64,000 nucleotides of DNA from Solanum dulcamara. Taxonomy: Eukaryota > Streptophyta > Magnoliopsida > Solanales > Solanaceae. Location: NCBI RefSeq assembly GCF_947179165.1, contig NC_077244.1, positions 16,502,949 to 16,566,948 of the forward strand, written 5' to 3'. The notes under the pieces were generated by a model. The model worked only from the letters and a program-made list of their open reading frames with translations. It was not told where the DNA came from and did no database searches. A program made the translations under genes and the position numbers. Of this stretch, positions 11,274 through 21,815 are shown piece after piece. Each line of letters starts with the position of its first letter. The stretch's first letter is position 1.

Positions 11274-11601
11274 CTCCCTCTGTTCCTTTTTACTTGTAAA
11301 AAATTTCTAATTTGATTTTTCTTTTTACTTGTCAAATTTGACAAATCAAGAAAATACAATTTTTTTTTTTACCTATTATACCCTCAATTTATTAGAAAGT
11401 TAATATTTTTGAAATATGTAGAGTTTCTTAAAATCTTAAATGATCAATCAATCTATAGACTTAGAGTACCAAATTATTTTGGAATTTGAATTATGACTTT
11501 AGTGATTAATAAGGTAAAATGGTAAACTCACTATATTAATCATTGATTTCTTAATTGGTGTGCCAAGTCAAAATTTGACAAGTAAAAGAGAAAGAAAGGA
11601 G
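11274..11601. mobile_element. Stowaway-type MITE (Tc1/mariner), 328 bp
   Basis: The left end CTCCCTCTGTTCCTTTTTAC is the diagnostic Stowaway terminus. The right end carries the imperfect inverted copy ending AAAGAAAGGAG. The element is flanked by TA on both sides (11272-11273 and 11602-11603), the target preference of this superfamily. The interior is AT-rich and noncoding. Confidence 0.88.
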
Positions 11602-11787
11602 TACTTAAGAAATATGCAATACTTCAAAAATTCACTTAATATGGACTATAGGGAGTATTTTGCATCATATTGTTTTTATAAAAAACTTGGACCATTGGTC
11701 CTTTTATTGATAAAGCAAGAACTATTGGGCTTAAAAGAATCCAATAGTCATAATAACATTTGTCCAAGGAATTAAAATATATCTGAT

Positions 11788-12330
11788 CTAGTCCACATTA
11801 GTTGGATCAGGTAAAATAAAACAAATCCCTATAATGTAGGATTTTCTAAAGTAAACTTCAGTTTCTTCATCTTCTTTCTTTTCTTTGATCTGTCGCTGAT
11901 GTTGTACTCTTGGAATCCCAACTCTCATTTCTATTTCCTTCGCTTTTGGGTGATAAACATGCTTCATCATGGATTCTTCTGCTGCTTCTTATTGCAAAGG
12001 TATGATTTCTTCTGACTCATTCTCCTTTATTTCCTTCATTTCTATTAATCTCCTCTTCTGTCTTATAGATGTGCCAACCGGTAGGGATCTGTGAGCTGCT
12101 ACATAGCTCATAGGAGAGTTGTAACTTGTGTAACAGTTTCGTAGATCTAAGTGAAGTGAATGTGGAGACGAACAAGTTGCTACTAAGTAACTTCCTGATC
12201 TCTTAGCTGACCTTGAGCTCTTTTTGTCAGATCTGGTTCTTCGACTCTCCCTTTTTGCTGGTCTTTGAATCTCATTTTGTTGGTTGTTGTAGCTTAGGCT
12301 AGATAGTCTTAGTACAACACTTTTATGTCT
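11788..12330 (-). pseudogene. Unrecognised reading frame with one stop, basic Ser/Arg-rich start
   Basis: Read on the minus strand from 12330 to 11788, one frame is open for about 180 codons except for a single TAA at 11989-11991, next to a CAA codon. The first third is Arg/Ser/Lys-rich (RPAKRESRRTRSDKKSSRS). A middle part has Ser/Tyr/Leu stretches, and the last third is Glu/Lys-rich. It lies just downstream of the LINE RNase H segment on the same strand. I do not recognise it. It could be LINE 3' sequence, a captured host exon or chance. Confidence 0.25.
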
Positions 12331-12382
12331 CTAAAACTTGATGTAATTATTGTAAATATGTGACACTGTGGCATGTTCTCTA

Positions 12383-12920
12383 TTATGCATGTTGTGGATT
12401 GTTCCTACTGTTGATCTTCCTTGTTATAATCCTCATTGTATGAATTTGATGTTTATCCATGTTTAAAATGCCCTTAGCCCTTCTTGGTAACTGATTGAAG
12501 CTCCAATATTGCTGAATTTCCTCTTTTCCTATTGTTGTATTTGTGATGAAGTCTGCTAGCTGATTAGCTTCTCTAAAAATATGCATAATGTTTATATTGA
12601 TTGCTCCCATTAATTCCTGCACCTCCTCTATTTTCTCAATCAACTCCTTCCCTCTGAATTATGTTTTTAATTCTTTGAGAGTCTATTTCCAATATAATAT
12701 AATCATAGCCATTTTCTATGCAATATTTTCATGCTTTCCAAATTGCTATGAGTTCAAATATCATATTAGTAGTAATGCCTATTTGTTTTGCCTCTGCATA
12801 TAGCAGCTCTCCATTACTATTTCTGAGGTAAAAATCATAAGCACTGACCCCTTGATTCCCTCTATTTGCTATATCTGTATTACATTTCAACCATTCCTCT
12901 GCTGGTTTAGTCCATTGCAA
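12383..12920 (-). pseudogene. LINE RNase H domain remnant
   Basis: Plant L1-like LINEs often end in an RNase H domain that removes the RNA template. From 12920 downward the frame reads EEWLKCNTDIANRGNQG, the first catalytic-Asp block of this domain, then AYDFYLRNSNGELLYAEAK. A second open piece (12643-12383) holds HIFREANQLADF, the last conserved block. A frame break lies between them near 12650-12730. The second residue of the usual D-G pair is Ile here. The order (RNase H after RT on the minus strand) fits one LINE 3' half. Confidence 0.8.
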
Positions 12921-13033
12921 TTTTTAAAAGTATAGTTTAGGCCTATACTCCTATAGCAGATCATGCATTCCTCCCCGGCTGTAAGGAATATTCCTGATCC
13001 AAGGATATTTGACTCTAATCAACAAATGTATTA

Positions 13034-14200
13034 TCAATTCACATTGATGATAAATTTTGTTGAATGAGACATCCTTGCCATGCCTTCTTGCATTTCTTCT
13101 TTTCTATAATTCCATATGATAATGGCTGGAATTACCTTCATAATCTGTTGCAGCTTTGAATTTTCTTTATATGTCCACCATTTATTAAAAAGTTGATGTA
13201 GTTGGAGTCCATCAGTGATAAAACCTGCACAAGTAGCAAACTGCTTCCATAGCTTTTGGGCTATGGGAACTGTTAGAAATAAGTGTGTCATGGTTTTCAT
13301 CTCCCCCCTCCCACAATAGTGACATTTTGAAATAATTTGTATTTTTATTCTGTTGAGATTATCATCTGTTGCAATTCTCTTCTACCTCACTCTCCACATA
13401 AAGAAGGATATTTTAAATGGTAATCCTTTTATCTAGATACAATATATCCACTCCTTTGATTCCCTCATCTTTCTTATGAATTGATATGCTGATTTGACTG
13501 TTAACTCTCCAGTGAACTCCCCATCCACCAAGCCTTATCATTAATCTCCTTAGTAATAGGCTTAATGCTCTCTACTATATACTGAAGCATATCTTCTGAT
13601 ATCAACTCTCTTATAGTCTCCACTTTCCAATTGTCATGTTCTATAAACAACTGCAGTTCTACCTCCTCCTCCCCAGCATATTGGCCTTCAGTAAAATACA
13701 AGGTCTCTTATTTTGTCCAGTTATCAAATCATAAACTTGAATTATCATCTTTGACTTGCCACGAAATTTCCTATTTTATCTCATCTCTTATCTCCAAAAT
13801 CTTTTTCCACACATGAGATGCTCCAGAACTTCTCACAATAGTAGGGTGCAATTTCTTGCAGTATTTATTGCTCATAAAGCTGCTCCATAATGAATTGGAT
13901 GAGATCCTAAATCTCCACCATAACTTAGCAAAGAGTGCCTTATTAACTTCATGTAGATATCTAAAGCCTTAACCTCCATCCTCTTTTTGATAACATAGCT
14001 CAGTCTAAGCAACTCAATGCTTTGCTTTGATGTCTCCTGAACTTCCCCATAAGAATTTAGCAAATATTTGATGAAGTTTGTCAATCACTGCCTTTGGGGG
14101 TTCATAGCTGATAGTAAGTACACTGGCATAGACTGTAGCACATGATTCATCAGAATAAACTTCCCTCCATATGATAAAAATCTATTCTGCCATTAGAAGA
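13034..14200 (-). pseudogene. LINE RT C-terminal half and zf-RVT region remnant
   Basis: Read on the minus strand, this joins the RT palm to the RNase H. The block LLSYGGDLGSHPIHYGA (about 13872-13930) is the post-RT region that follows the thumb. A zf-RVT-like region (13300-13034) has THLFLTVPIAQKLWKQFA and a later WWTYKENSKLQQIMKVIPAIIIW. Its metal-binding HxxHxC-type residues begin just upstream, with CHYCG at about 13305-13320. There are several frameshifts and stops, and the pieces are individually short. Confidence 0.72.
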
Positions 14201-14206
14201 ATTCTC

Positions 14207-14955
14207 TTAGCTACTCTCTTCAAAATGAGTCTTTAACTTCCTTTCATAAAATACTAGACATCCCAGATAAGTAAAAGGAAAGTTATCTCGTTTGATTCCT
14301 GTCAATTTTCTCAATCTAATTGCTATTATCAAAGGGGTGTTGTCATGAAGATAGAAAGAACTTTTTGCCTTATTCACCCTTTGGCCTGAAATCTCCTCAT
14401 ATTCGTTCAATATTTTCATCATTTTTATTACTGAAATTCTATCACCTGAGCAGAATAAGATAGTATCATCTGCATAAGCCATATGGTTGACTTTTGGACT
14501 CCATTTAGGAAGCCCATATCCTATGAAATTATTGTCTTCATGCAGACTGTTCAAACCCCTAGCCAAAACTTTTGCTGAGATGATAAACATAGTTGGTGAA
14601 AAATGGTCTCCCTGTTTAAGACCCCTTATTGATTGGAAGAAACCATTAGATTGACCATCAATGAGCACTGAGTACCAGTTGTTAGAAATTAACCTCCACA
14701 CCATATCTATGATGATTTCTAAAAAGGCAAACTTTCTTAGACCCTTTGTTAGGAATATTCAATATGTCCTGTCATAGACCTTTGCCATATCTAGCTTCAC
14801 CACTACATTGATATTTTGATTCTTCTTTTGAATATCCCTGATAATCTCCTGAGTTAATAAAACATTCTCAGTGATATTTTTGCCTGGATTTGAGAGATTA
14901 TTTTGGGAAGAACTTCCATCATTCTCTCATGAACCACTCTTGAGAACACTTTGTT
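14207..14955 (-). pseudogene. LINE reverse transcriptase palm and fingers remnant
   Basis: From 14955 downward the frame opens with SFINKVFSRVVHERM, an RT fingers block. A following block with conserved Lys/Asp and AKAYD-like sequence is broken by frameshifts. The 165-codon open part (14704-14207) has RGLKQGDHFSP and the catalytic AYADDTILFCSG (YADD at residues 77-80). It continues GQRVNKAKSS and FPFTYLGC, all classic for plant L1 RT. The catalytic pair is intact, but Pro in the RGL-QGD-P motif is His. It begins exactly where the inverted + strand LINE half starts. Confidence 0.88.
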
Positions 14956-14967
14956 AATAAAAGAACA

Positions 14968-16621
14968 ATGACCTTCACGTATGCAGATTCCCTAAACCCA
15001 ACACCTTCAATCACCAAACCTATTCCTTTAAAGCCGATTTCCTATCTCTATGGAGAACCAAGAGTTATATGGGATCAGAAGGAGATAGATCAGATGATAA
15101 TTAACGAAAATCTTGAATATGCCAGGGTAGGAAAGTTTTTTTTATGGCTGGCCAGATAATCAAGATCTGAGGAGACTGATTCCAAAGCAATGTGAGTTAA
15201 AAGGAGAATGCAAGATTGGACTTCTCAGCAATAGCCATGTTCTAATTAGAGCGTCATTATTAGAGGAATATGTTAATCTCCTGTTCAAACCAGCATTTTA
15301 TATCACACAGAGAAATTGATCTTATCCCATAAGAACCTTGAAGTGGGATCCAATGTTTGATCCAGAAGAAGAAACTACTACAGCAATAGCTTGGATTTCT
15401 TTTCCATCATTACCTCCAAATTATTTTTGAAAGGAGATTGTTTTATCACTCGCAGCTACAATGTGAAAACCTTTACAGGTGGATATGGCAACTAGAAATA
15501 AAACAAGACCTAGTTGCGCCATAGTAAAAGTAGAAGTGGACTTACTGGGAGAATTTTCAAAAAGGATAAAAATTGGAATGAAGTAGAATAATGAGGAGGT
15601 GATGGAGAATTAGGTGAGGATAAAATATGATTATGTACCAAAATACTGTAAAACATGCATGATTCAGGGACATGATGAACAATAGTGTTATATAGAACAC
15701 CCAAAATTTTATCCTAATAAGGATAAAAAGCAATAGGAAGGTGATAAGAAGGAGGAAGAAAGGATTAATAGGCAGAAGGAACATCAAAAAAAGGAGGGGG
15801 GGGGGGGGAAGAAGAAGAATCAACAAATTGAAAAAGATGTCAATCACCAAATTGGAAAAAACACTAAAGAGTTCGATGAGGCTAAAAATAAGAAAGGGGA
15901 TGAAAGAGACAACAGGAGAAGGTTTGGGAAAAAGTTGATGTTATAGCAGGAAATAAATTTAGAACATTGGAGAATGAAGATAAGGTGATTGAGGTGGAAG
16001 AAAGTCCTGAAAAGGCTGTAGGCAAGGAGACTGGGGAAGGTAACAAAGAGTCTACTAAAGAATGGGTAGAAGAAACTTTTAGGGTAAAAAAAAGCATGTA
16101 CCCCAGGGTCTCAGGACAACAACAACAATAAAAATAAAATGGGTATTGAGTTTAATGAAGTGGGGGCAGGAAGATCAGCTGCATCTAACAAAAAGAAAGG
16201 GATAGAGATCTCCAACACTATGGGGAGTATTTCAGATCAACAAAGAGAAGCCAGCCAAAAAAACATGGGTACAAACAATGCTAACACATTAGGGATAAGT
16301 AAAGATCAACAAAAAGAGGGAGATAACTATTCACAAGATGGGAAAAGGCTTAGAATGGATGATAATATGAGGGAGAATTTACTGGAGTCTAATGGTAAAG
16401 AAGCAATTGAGTTCATTATAGAATCTGAAGAGGATGCACAACACATAATGGAAACAGAAGAAGATGACAACATGGACTACAACATACAACAAATAAGCAC
16501 AGAAGGGGATCTATCACCAAGGCACACAAACAGTTTGAAAGCAAAAAGAGGAAGACCTACAGTCCCTTTGCAGGTCAGAATAAGGAACAGTAAGGAGAAG
16601 TCCTCAAATTATGTACCATGA
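14968..16621 (+). pseudogene. LINE ORF1 remnant (DUF4283-like and zinc knuckle)
   Basis: ORF1 of plant LINEs encodes the RNA-binding protein of the retrotransposition particle. The opening TFTYADSLNPTP, YLYGEPRVIWDQKEIDQMI and NENLEYARVGKF match its N-terminal domain in form. A CCHC-type knuckle follows at about 15634-15690 (YCKTCMIQGHDEQ, then CYIEHP), with a stop inside the knuckle. A low-complexity Lys/Glu tail contains a 13-G homopolymer (15796-15808). The last 160 codons (16139-16621) are open, acidic and Asn/Gln/Ser-rich, as usual for the ORF1 C-terminus. Multiple frameshifts and stops interrupt it. Confidence 0.78.
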
Positions 16622-17348
16622 TTGATAAAATGATTTTTTTGGAATATTAGATCTGTGAACTCCCAAAACTCTTTGGGGGGGCTAATGAATCTAAATAAAA
16701 GGCATCATTACTCATTTATAGCTTTAATGGAACCCTTTTAAGACCCAATAGAGCTAGAACAATACAAAAGAATGTTTGGATTCTGAAATGTCACGATTGG
16801 GAGGGTACAGTAATGTTGGATTCCATCCAACAAATAACTATGAAGTTTTATAAATCTGATAAGGAGTTTACCATATCTTCTATTTATGCAAGGTGTAATG
16901 CTTTGAATAGGTTAGAGTTATGGTAAAAATTAGAATATGTGGCATAGATAGTTCAATTACCTTGGATAATGGGGGGGATTTCAATGTCATCCTCAATGAA
17001 GAGGAAAAGTTAGGGGGTTTGGAGTTTACTCAACATGAAGCTACTTATTTTACTCAATGTTTTAGTAATAGTGGTTTCATAGAAGTGAAAGTTACTGGAA
17101 GTAAGTTCACATGGTGGAATGAAAGAATAGAGGAACATTGCATTTTAAAAAGATTGGATAGGGTAATGGTTAATACTGTATTTTTGAAAGCTTTTACATC
17201 CACAGAAGTACAACATATGATCAAACAAGACTCAGACCATGCTCCATTGTACATGATTTGTAATACAGAAGAGGAGCCTGCCATAAAACCTTTCAAATTC
17301 TTAAACTTTTGGATAAAGCATCCTGAGTTCAAAGAAATTGTACAATAG
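16622..17348 (+). pseudogene. LINE AP-type endonuclease remnant
   Basis: This endonuclease nicks target DNA to start target-primed reverse transcription. The start is in one frame with FFWNIRSVNSQ and FIALMEPF (about 16636-16740), which hold the catalytic Asn and Glu. After stops, the frame from 16920 is open for 142 codons with GGDFNVIL (residues 18-25), LDRVM (79-83) and SDHAP (105-109). All key active-site residues are visible, but the frame is broken between the two halves. It follows ORF1 directly, in normal LINE order. Confidence 0.88.
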
Positions 17349-17950
17349 CATTGGAAGGTGGATTTTGTTGGAAATCCTTTCTTGGAGGTTCATGCTAAGA
17401 TGAATAAGGTGAAGATAGCCTTATCCAGCTGGAGCAGAGAAGCTTTTGACATTATATTTCAACAAATTGCAACACTAGAGGATATAATTATGGTAAAAGA
17501 AGATCAATTTGAAATATTTCCTTTAAGAGAAAATAGGATAGAATTGAGTAGAATGAAAGCTGAATCGAAAGGATATCTCAAGTTGAAGGAGGAATTATGG
17601 AAACAGATGGCAGGGATGAGATGGTTTGCTAAAGGTGATAGAAATACCATATTTTTTTATTTATGTGTGAAGAGGAGGAGCAATATCTGAGTATTTTTGA
17701 GATTACTAATGACATAGGAGAGGTATTAAACAATAAGAAGTCTATTGAAGAGGCAACAGTAGCTTTTTACTCAGATCAATTCAAGGAGGAAGGACATATT
17801 CTAGATTTTTCTTTGTTAAGACATATTCCTAGAATGATTATTGAAGAAGAAAATAAAAATATGATCAAACTTCCTAGCCTTGAGGTGGTTAAGAGGGTGG
17901 TCTTTGAACTAAATGGGGATAGTGCAAGTGGGCCAGATGGTTTCTCTTGG
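17349..17950 (+). pseudogene. LINE linker and start of reverse transcriptase, truncated
   Basis: This is the region between endonuclease and RT, with LSSWSREAFDIIFQQI and GMRWFAKGDRNT, the latter a recurrent block before plant LINE RT. The RT domain begins at LPSLEVVKRVVFELNGDSASGPDGF (to about 17945). It then stops abruptly: the next sequence has no LINE similarity that I can see. The missing RT continuation starts about 45 residues later on the opposite strand at 14955. One frameshift lies near 17670. Confidence 0.82.
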
Positions 17951-18191
17951 TTTCTCTGGTAGCAGGTTGACCAGCCTACGTTGGAGGTTGGCCACCAGCC
18001 ATAGTGGTCATTCTACCGAAAAAAGACAAGAGAGGATTGTGATGGCGGCGTTAGGGTTTGAGAGCTGGATGTATTTTGCATCATATGTTTCTTTCTCTCG
18101 AATTTATTAAATTCACTTGTTAAGGAATGACGTTCTAATGTATCCCTATCACCTTTTTGTTAATTACAATTCCCCAAACATGTGAGATTAA

Positions 18192-18222
<31 letters not shown>

Positions 18223-21124
18223 GTTGACCCTCTGCAAGCTTCCACCAACAATTAATTTTCTCCACTCAAAAGGGTTAGTAAATATAGTGCCACGAAGTAT
18301 CTCTCAATTATGTAGGTAGTGTAACATAGATGTAAATAAGATCATATGTTGGTCAACCATGGATTCTCCCTAATACATCTTTTGCTTCGAAAGAAAGCAT
18401 CTTTTCTTTTTTCTTTTCACTTGTTCGAGGAACAAAATCAGAATGGTGTGGAATATTTTTACTCTTGTTTTCTTGGGTTTCTTTGTTAATAGTTAGGTTT
18501 GATTGTAATACTATGTTAACAAAATAGATCCAAAAACTTTAATTTATGGATTTTAGGTGTTAATCTTTTTTCTTATTGGGTTCTAAATAAAATATTTATA
18601 TATATCAAATAAATTTTTTAACATCAATTGTACATTTGAGCCAAATCTATTGGATTCTGTCATATTTATGGCTCAAGCCTAGCTCAGGGTTAACTCAATT
18701 CAAAAGATGTTAGATGATTCGAAACCATGACCTTTTGTTTGCTCTAACACGATATTAAAATTTCCATTTTACGACCTCATTAAAGTGACCACTTCATTTA
18801 AAGTTTAAATTATTAAGAGAACAACTTTTAATACTATCATGAAAAAAAGGTTAAAAGTATCCTTAAATTGTGTAAAATTGAATAAAAATGCACTAATTAA
18901 TAATTTAGTCCAAAAATATCTTTGTCGTTAGTTTATTTTTAAAATGTTCATATTGTTACTTAATAGTTCAAAAATGCTTTTTTTTCTAATTAAATATATT
19001 ATTTCTTTGTTTTTGAATACATTCTATTGCTAATGGTGATTTTTTAATTAGGAAATGGTTATCCTATTTCAAGTTGAAAAAAATATGAAATAAAATTATT
19101 TTTTCTTTTATTAGAATTTTTTTTATCTTTATCTAATTACAAATTAATGATAGGGTTAGTAGGATCTTATATATATGACATATATTATCAACTAAAAAGG
19201 TACATAGAGTTATTATATTTTAATTATTACAATGAGATTAAGAAGAAAAAATAGTTCCTACAGATTTATTAGATAAAATGATTTAATAAAAAATCAAGAA
19301 TTAGATTCTTTAATAGTAATATTTTTATCAAGAATAGAATATATTTTAAGAGAAAAAAATAGTAATATTTTTATTAGAAAAAATACATTTGTAATAAAGC
19401 ATTTTTGACCATTTTCTTCTGATACTATAATTATAAGTTAAACGATTGACAAGAAAAGAAAGGAAAAATTAAAATAGCGCAAACAACAAATATGGGAGAA
19501 TTTGAAAATGGAAGTCAAATCCCATCACGCTTTACAAGAAAATCTTATTCACTAATGATGTCAAGCAATTTTCAACCCCAAAGTGAAAGCATTGTTGAAT
19601 ATGTTCTATTAATATTTAGTGGGGGATCCATAAAAAATCAACAAAGTCTGTATAGTTTTTGGTCCCCCCAACAGCATAACTTGCTTTTTCTAGCTAAAAT
19701 AAAATGTTCTTTCCATTTCCTAGCCTAGCTACCTATTTCAATCCCCCTTCATCATTGAACACCATCAAAACCATATTTCTAATATTTTCAGGCACTATGA
19801 CATTGGCATATGTACACCCATTATGCAGACACAATTAATTATGCTTGATTAATTAAAGTGGGAATAATTTCATAGAATAAGAAAAAATAAACTATTCGAA
19901 TATGACAAGATTAGAAAACACCTGACTATTTTTAGTGTTGCAGTTCACACTAACAAGCATAAAGAATTCTACTAATTATTTTTAACATTTTATTTGTCAG
20001 TCTCTCTTTCCTTTATGAAGTCGGTGTTTTCTTCTTATTTATCACATGATGGTGATTGAATAAGTTTTTACAACTTGCAAAGTAGAGTGACAAAGCAACA
20101 ACTTTAAGCTTTAGTGCTTTATAAAATTAAAGTTGAAAAATTTAAGCTTTACTGTTGTTCATATCATGACCAATATAAATTTAGTGAACACTAAGAGCTA
20201 GTATTTCTTTTGGACTTATGTGGAATATTAAAGAGCATAATACAATTAAAATGACAGCAGAGTCTAAAGAAATATATGGTTTTCCCAAATTTAGAGCCAA
20301 CAATTTACAAGTTGTTGTACCCTCAGAGAAAAAGTTTGAGAGAATCTAAACATACAGAAGAGATTTTCCAACCAGATTCTTCATCTTCTTCTTCTTGAGG
20401 GCGGGGGACCATATGTGTGCCTCTTCAAAAATTTTGAGAGGGCAAGGGAAAAGTTATGTGAAAATGACCTACACAGGATCATTCCATATCAGATCAAACC
20501 ACCATTTATTTCTATACTTTGGGATTGAACATAATTTATGAAGTTTAAGGGTGTGTTTGGTACCAAGAAAAAAAATTGCCGAAAACGTTTTCTAGGAAAC
20601 AGAGATGGATTCCCTACTTATTTTCTTATATTTAGTAATTAATTAAAAAAAAATTATTACCCTAGTAAACCGTTCTAGATAAATACTATGAGAGATGAGG
20701 AGAGGGTAGAGTGTAGAGTGGTGGTGATGGAGCCTATTCTGGAACTTATTATTTTTCCTATTTTCACAAGAAAGATTAGTTTTTTTATTTTTAAATAACT
20801 TATTTTTGTAAAGAAAATACTTTTCAATAATTTTAACTAATCGGACATAAAAAGTTAAAAAGTATTTTCCATATTTTTAAGGGAATCAGGGAAACATAAA
20901 AATGATAGCCTTGGAATTTGAATATAGAATGTAAGAACAATTTTTGAACCATTTTTATCGCAATACTAAAAATTTCCTTCATGTCGAGAGACATAAAAAA
21001 AAACAATTATCCAACAAAATACTCTCTTCATTTCAAAATAAATGAAAAACGTGAAGCAGGTTATTATTTGCAACCATCAACCAATAATTAAGAAAGCAAA
21101 GAAGATTGATATCTTAATTTCCAA
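17951..21124. other. AT-rich noncoding stretch, no gene recognised
   Basis: It holds a short dinucleotide repeat (18192-18222) and many A/T runs. A degenerate stretch near 20550-20890, opening GGTGTGTTTGGTACC, resembles the start of common plant hAT-type MITEs, but I cannot find a matching inverted end. The open stretch at 19492-19728 (78 codons) shows no known domain. The GGCGGCGTTAGGGTTTGAGAG sequence near 18043 looks like a plant 5' leader but has no gene after it. Confidence 0.5.
18192..18222 (+). repeat. (TC)n(AT)n microsatellite
   Basis: A TC dinucleotide run (18192-18208) passes directly into an AT run (to 18222). Confidence 0.95.
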
Positions 21125-21430
21125 ATATTATATGAAAAATATTTTTTTGCGGAAATTAATTAATGATAATAACTTAATTGCCGCTAAGTTGATTTTTTTA
21201 TAGCCAATTACTATTGAGAATTATATTTTAACAAACTTTGTAATTGCCGATAAGTAGGTTTTTTAGAGACAATCAGTATTGAGAATTACATTTTATCAAA
21301 CTTTGTAAATGTCGCTAAAGCCTATAGCGACATTGAATTTAATGACAATTAATTAGTATTGATAAAAGCATTAACACTCTTTGTTAATATGTATATTTAT
21401 TTTCACTAAAAGTTATTTTTACTGTAGTAA
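21125..21430 (-). mobile_element. CACTA-like element end with subterminal repeats
   Basis: On the minus strand the stretch begins ACTACAGTAAAAATAAC, close to the CACTACA-type terminus of plant En/Spm elements. It then carries repeated GTCGCTAT/AGCGACA and GCGGCAATTA/GGCAATTAC motifs in tandem blocks of about 85 bp, each with TTCTCAATA and AAGTTTGxTAAAAT. The opposite end and a 3-bp duplication were not found. Confidence 0.4.
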
Positions 21431-21815
21431 AAAACCGTGTAATACACAAAAACTTATGAACTTTACACACACTTTGGGTTTCACAACCTCAATAGAGGAT
21501 TTAGCTAGTCATGCTTTATAACATCCCACAAATTCTAAGCTACAATCCAAACTATTATTCGTATGAGTATAGATGAGAACATAGTGATTTCTAATTGTAC
21601 ATAGGTTTCAAGGTTATTTATTTAGTGTGGTAATAGCTTTGAAGATAATTAAATTTAGGTTCGAAGAATCCTCTAGCACAAAATTGAGTTACTTTTTTCT
21701 TCGAGAAATTGAGTTAGTTCTTCTTGTGGGGAACACAATCAGTCCTGAAAAAAGAGGACGAAGGGGGAGAGGCTGTGCTTGAGTTTCTTTAATGATTGAC
21801 TTTCGGTAGAAGATT
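21431..21815. other. Noncoding spacer left of element E
   Basis: I see no gene or element end here. The last five bases (AGATT, 21811-21815) are the expected left target duplication of element E. The matching copy would lie beyond the right edge. Confidence 0.4.

Noticed and set aside
15510..16097. Leu- or Phe-rich minus-strand frames resembling membrane proteins
   Set aside because: They are antisense to the Lys/Glu-rich ORF1 tail, which reads as hydrophobic in reverse.
18041..18110. Start of a host gene suggested by an ATGGCGGCG...AGGGTTTGAGAG sequence
   Set aside because: The frame closes after about 20 codons, and no exon or splice pattern can be followed downstream.
19492..19728. Possible 78-codon gene
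   Set aside because: No domain, no conserved neighbour, and AT-rich surroundings with many chance frames.
20550..20890. hAT-type MITE starting GGTGTGTTTGGTACC
   Set aside because: No matching inverted terminus or 8-bp duplication could be found, so it is mentioned only within the noncoding stretch.
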